Assembly (NCBI GenBank): GCA_964511665.1
Contig: CAZEHA010000027.1
Coordinates: forward strand, 1 to 45,775
Reading direction: 5' to 3'
Length of the DNA: 45,775 nt
Source of the DNA: JAGOEF01 sp964511665
GTDB lineage: Bacteria; Bacteroidota; Bacteroidia; Bacteroidales; ML635J-15
This document shows positions 45,755 through 45,775 of this stretch, piece after piece; position 1 is the stretch's first letter, and each line of letters starts with the position of its first letter. The notes beneath the pieces were generated by a model. That model ran no database searches. It was not told the DNA's origin and saw nothing but the letters and a program-made list of their open reading frames with translations. The position numbers and the translations under genes were made by a program.

Positions 45755-45775
45755 GAAATCTTTTTTCTTGAATAG

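Overview
The window is a 45.8 kb piece of a Bacteroidota chromosome, probably from an environmental member of the Bacteroidales or a close relative. Evidence for this: -7 promoter boxes of the TAnnTTTG type lie 16-25 bases before many starts. There are several lipoproteins, a SusC-like TonB-dependent receptor, a PorV-type protein and a probable type IX secretion (T9SS) substrate, CHU-type Ig-like repeat surface proteins, and families largely restricted to Bacteroidota (DUF4292, DUF4175, DUF4369-TlpA). No mobile element, tRNA, rRNA or CRISPR array was recognised.

Layout. (1) 1-5535, minus strand: a very large Ig-like repeat surface protein running off the left edge, and behind it a short secreted paralogue that stops at the start of its third Ig repeat. 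A 474 bp gene-free stretch follows. (2) 10895-6010, minus: a tight operon of a TlpA-like thioredoxin lipoprotein, a large M1-family metallopeptidase and an LpxH-type phosphoesterase; the last two start with TTG. (3) 11022-13450, plus: ribF and ahcY, closed by a clear terminator. (4) 13532-14379: a divergent pair, a Rieske-like lipoprotein without the usual histidines and a very basic secreted protein, separated by 38 bp that hold a -7 box for each direction. (5) 14546-23464, plus: a three-gene cassette of TonB-dependent receptor, 1367-aa secreted protein with an unusual C-terminal tail, and PorV-like outer-membrane protein, ending in a terminator. This is the best candidate for a coherent, poorly described system. 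(6) 23659-27004: greA, a HIT protein, rnhA, a GNAT acetyltransferase and a polysaccharide flippase. (7) 27073-36194: dut, a sugar-phosphate nucleotidyltransferase, a TPR lipoprotein, a DUF4292 lipoprotein, an EnvC-like LytM activator, a giant DUF4175 membrane/coiled-coil protein and ybeY, almost without gaps, suggesting an envelope-biogenesis operon. (8) 37439-36198, minus: an MltD-like lytic transglycosylase with LysM, divergent from a 929-aa membrane-anchored protein with a propeller-like C-terminus. (9) 40424-45754, plus: a lipoprotein, a barrel-like outer-membrane protein, an O-antigen ligase-like protein, guaD and the beginning of a 3-methyladenine DNA glycosylase gene that is broken close to the right edge.

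The cell-envelope theme is strong: LPS or O-antigen assembly (lpxH, flippase, nucleotidyltransferase, ligase), peptidoglycan remodelling (EnvC-like protein, transglycosylase) and surface protein export. Housekeeping genes (ribF, ahcY, greA, rnhA, dut, ybeY, guaD) are interspersed. Domain names come from reading the proteins by eye; no database search was run.
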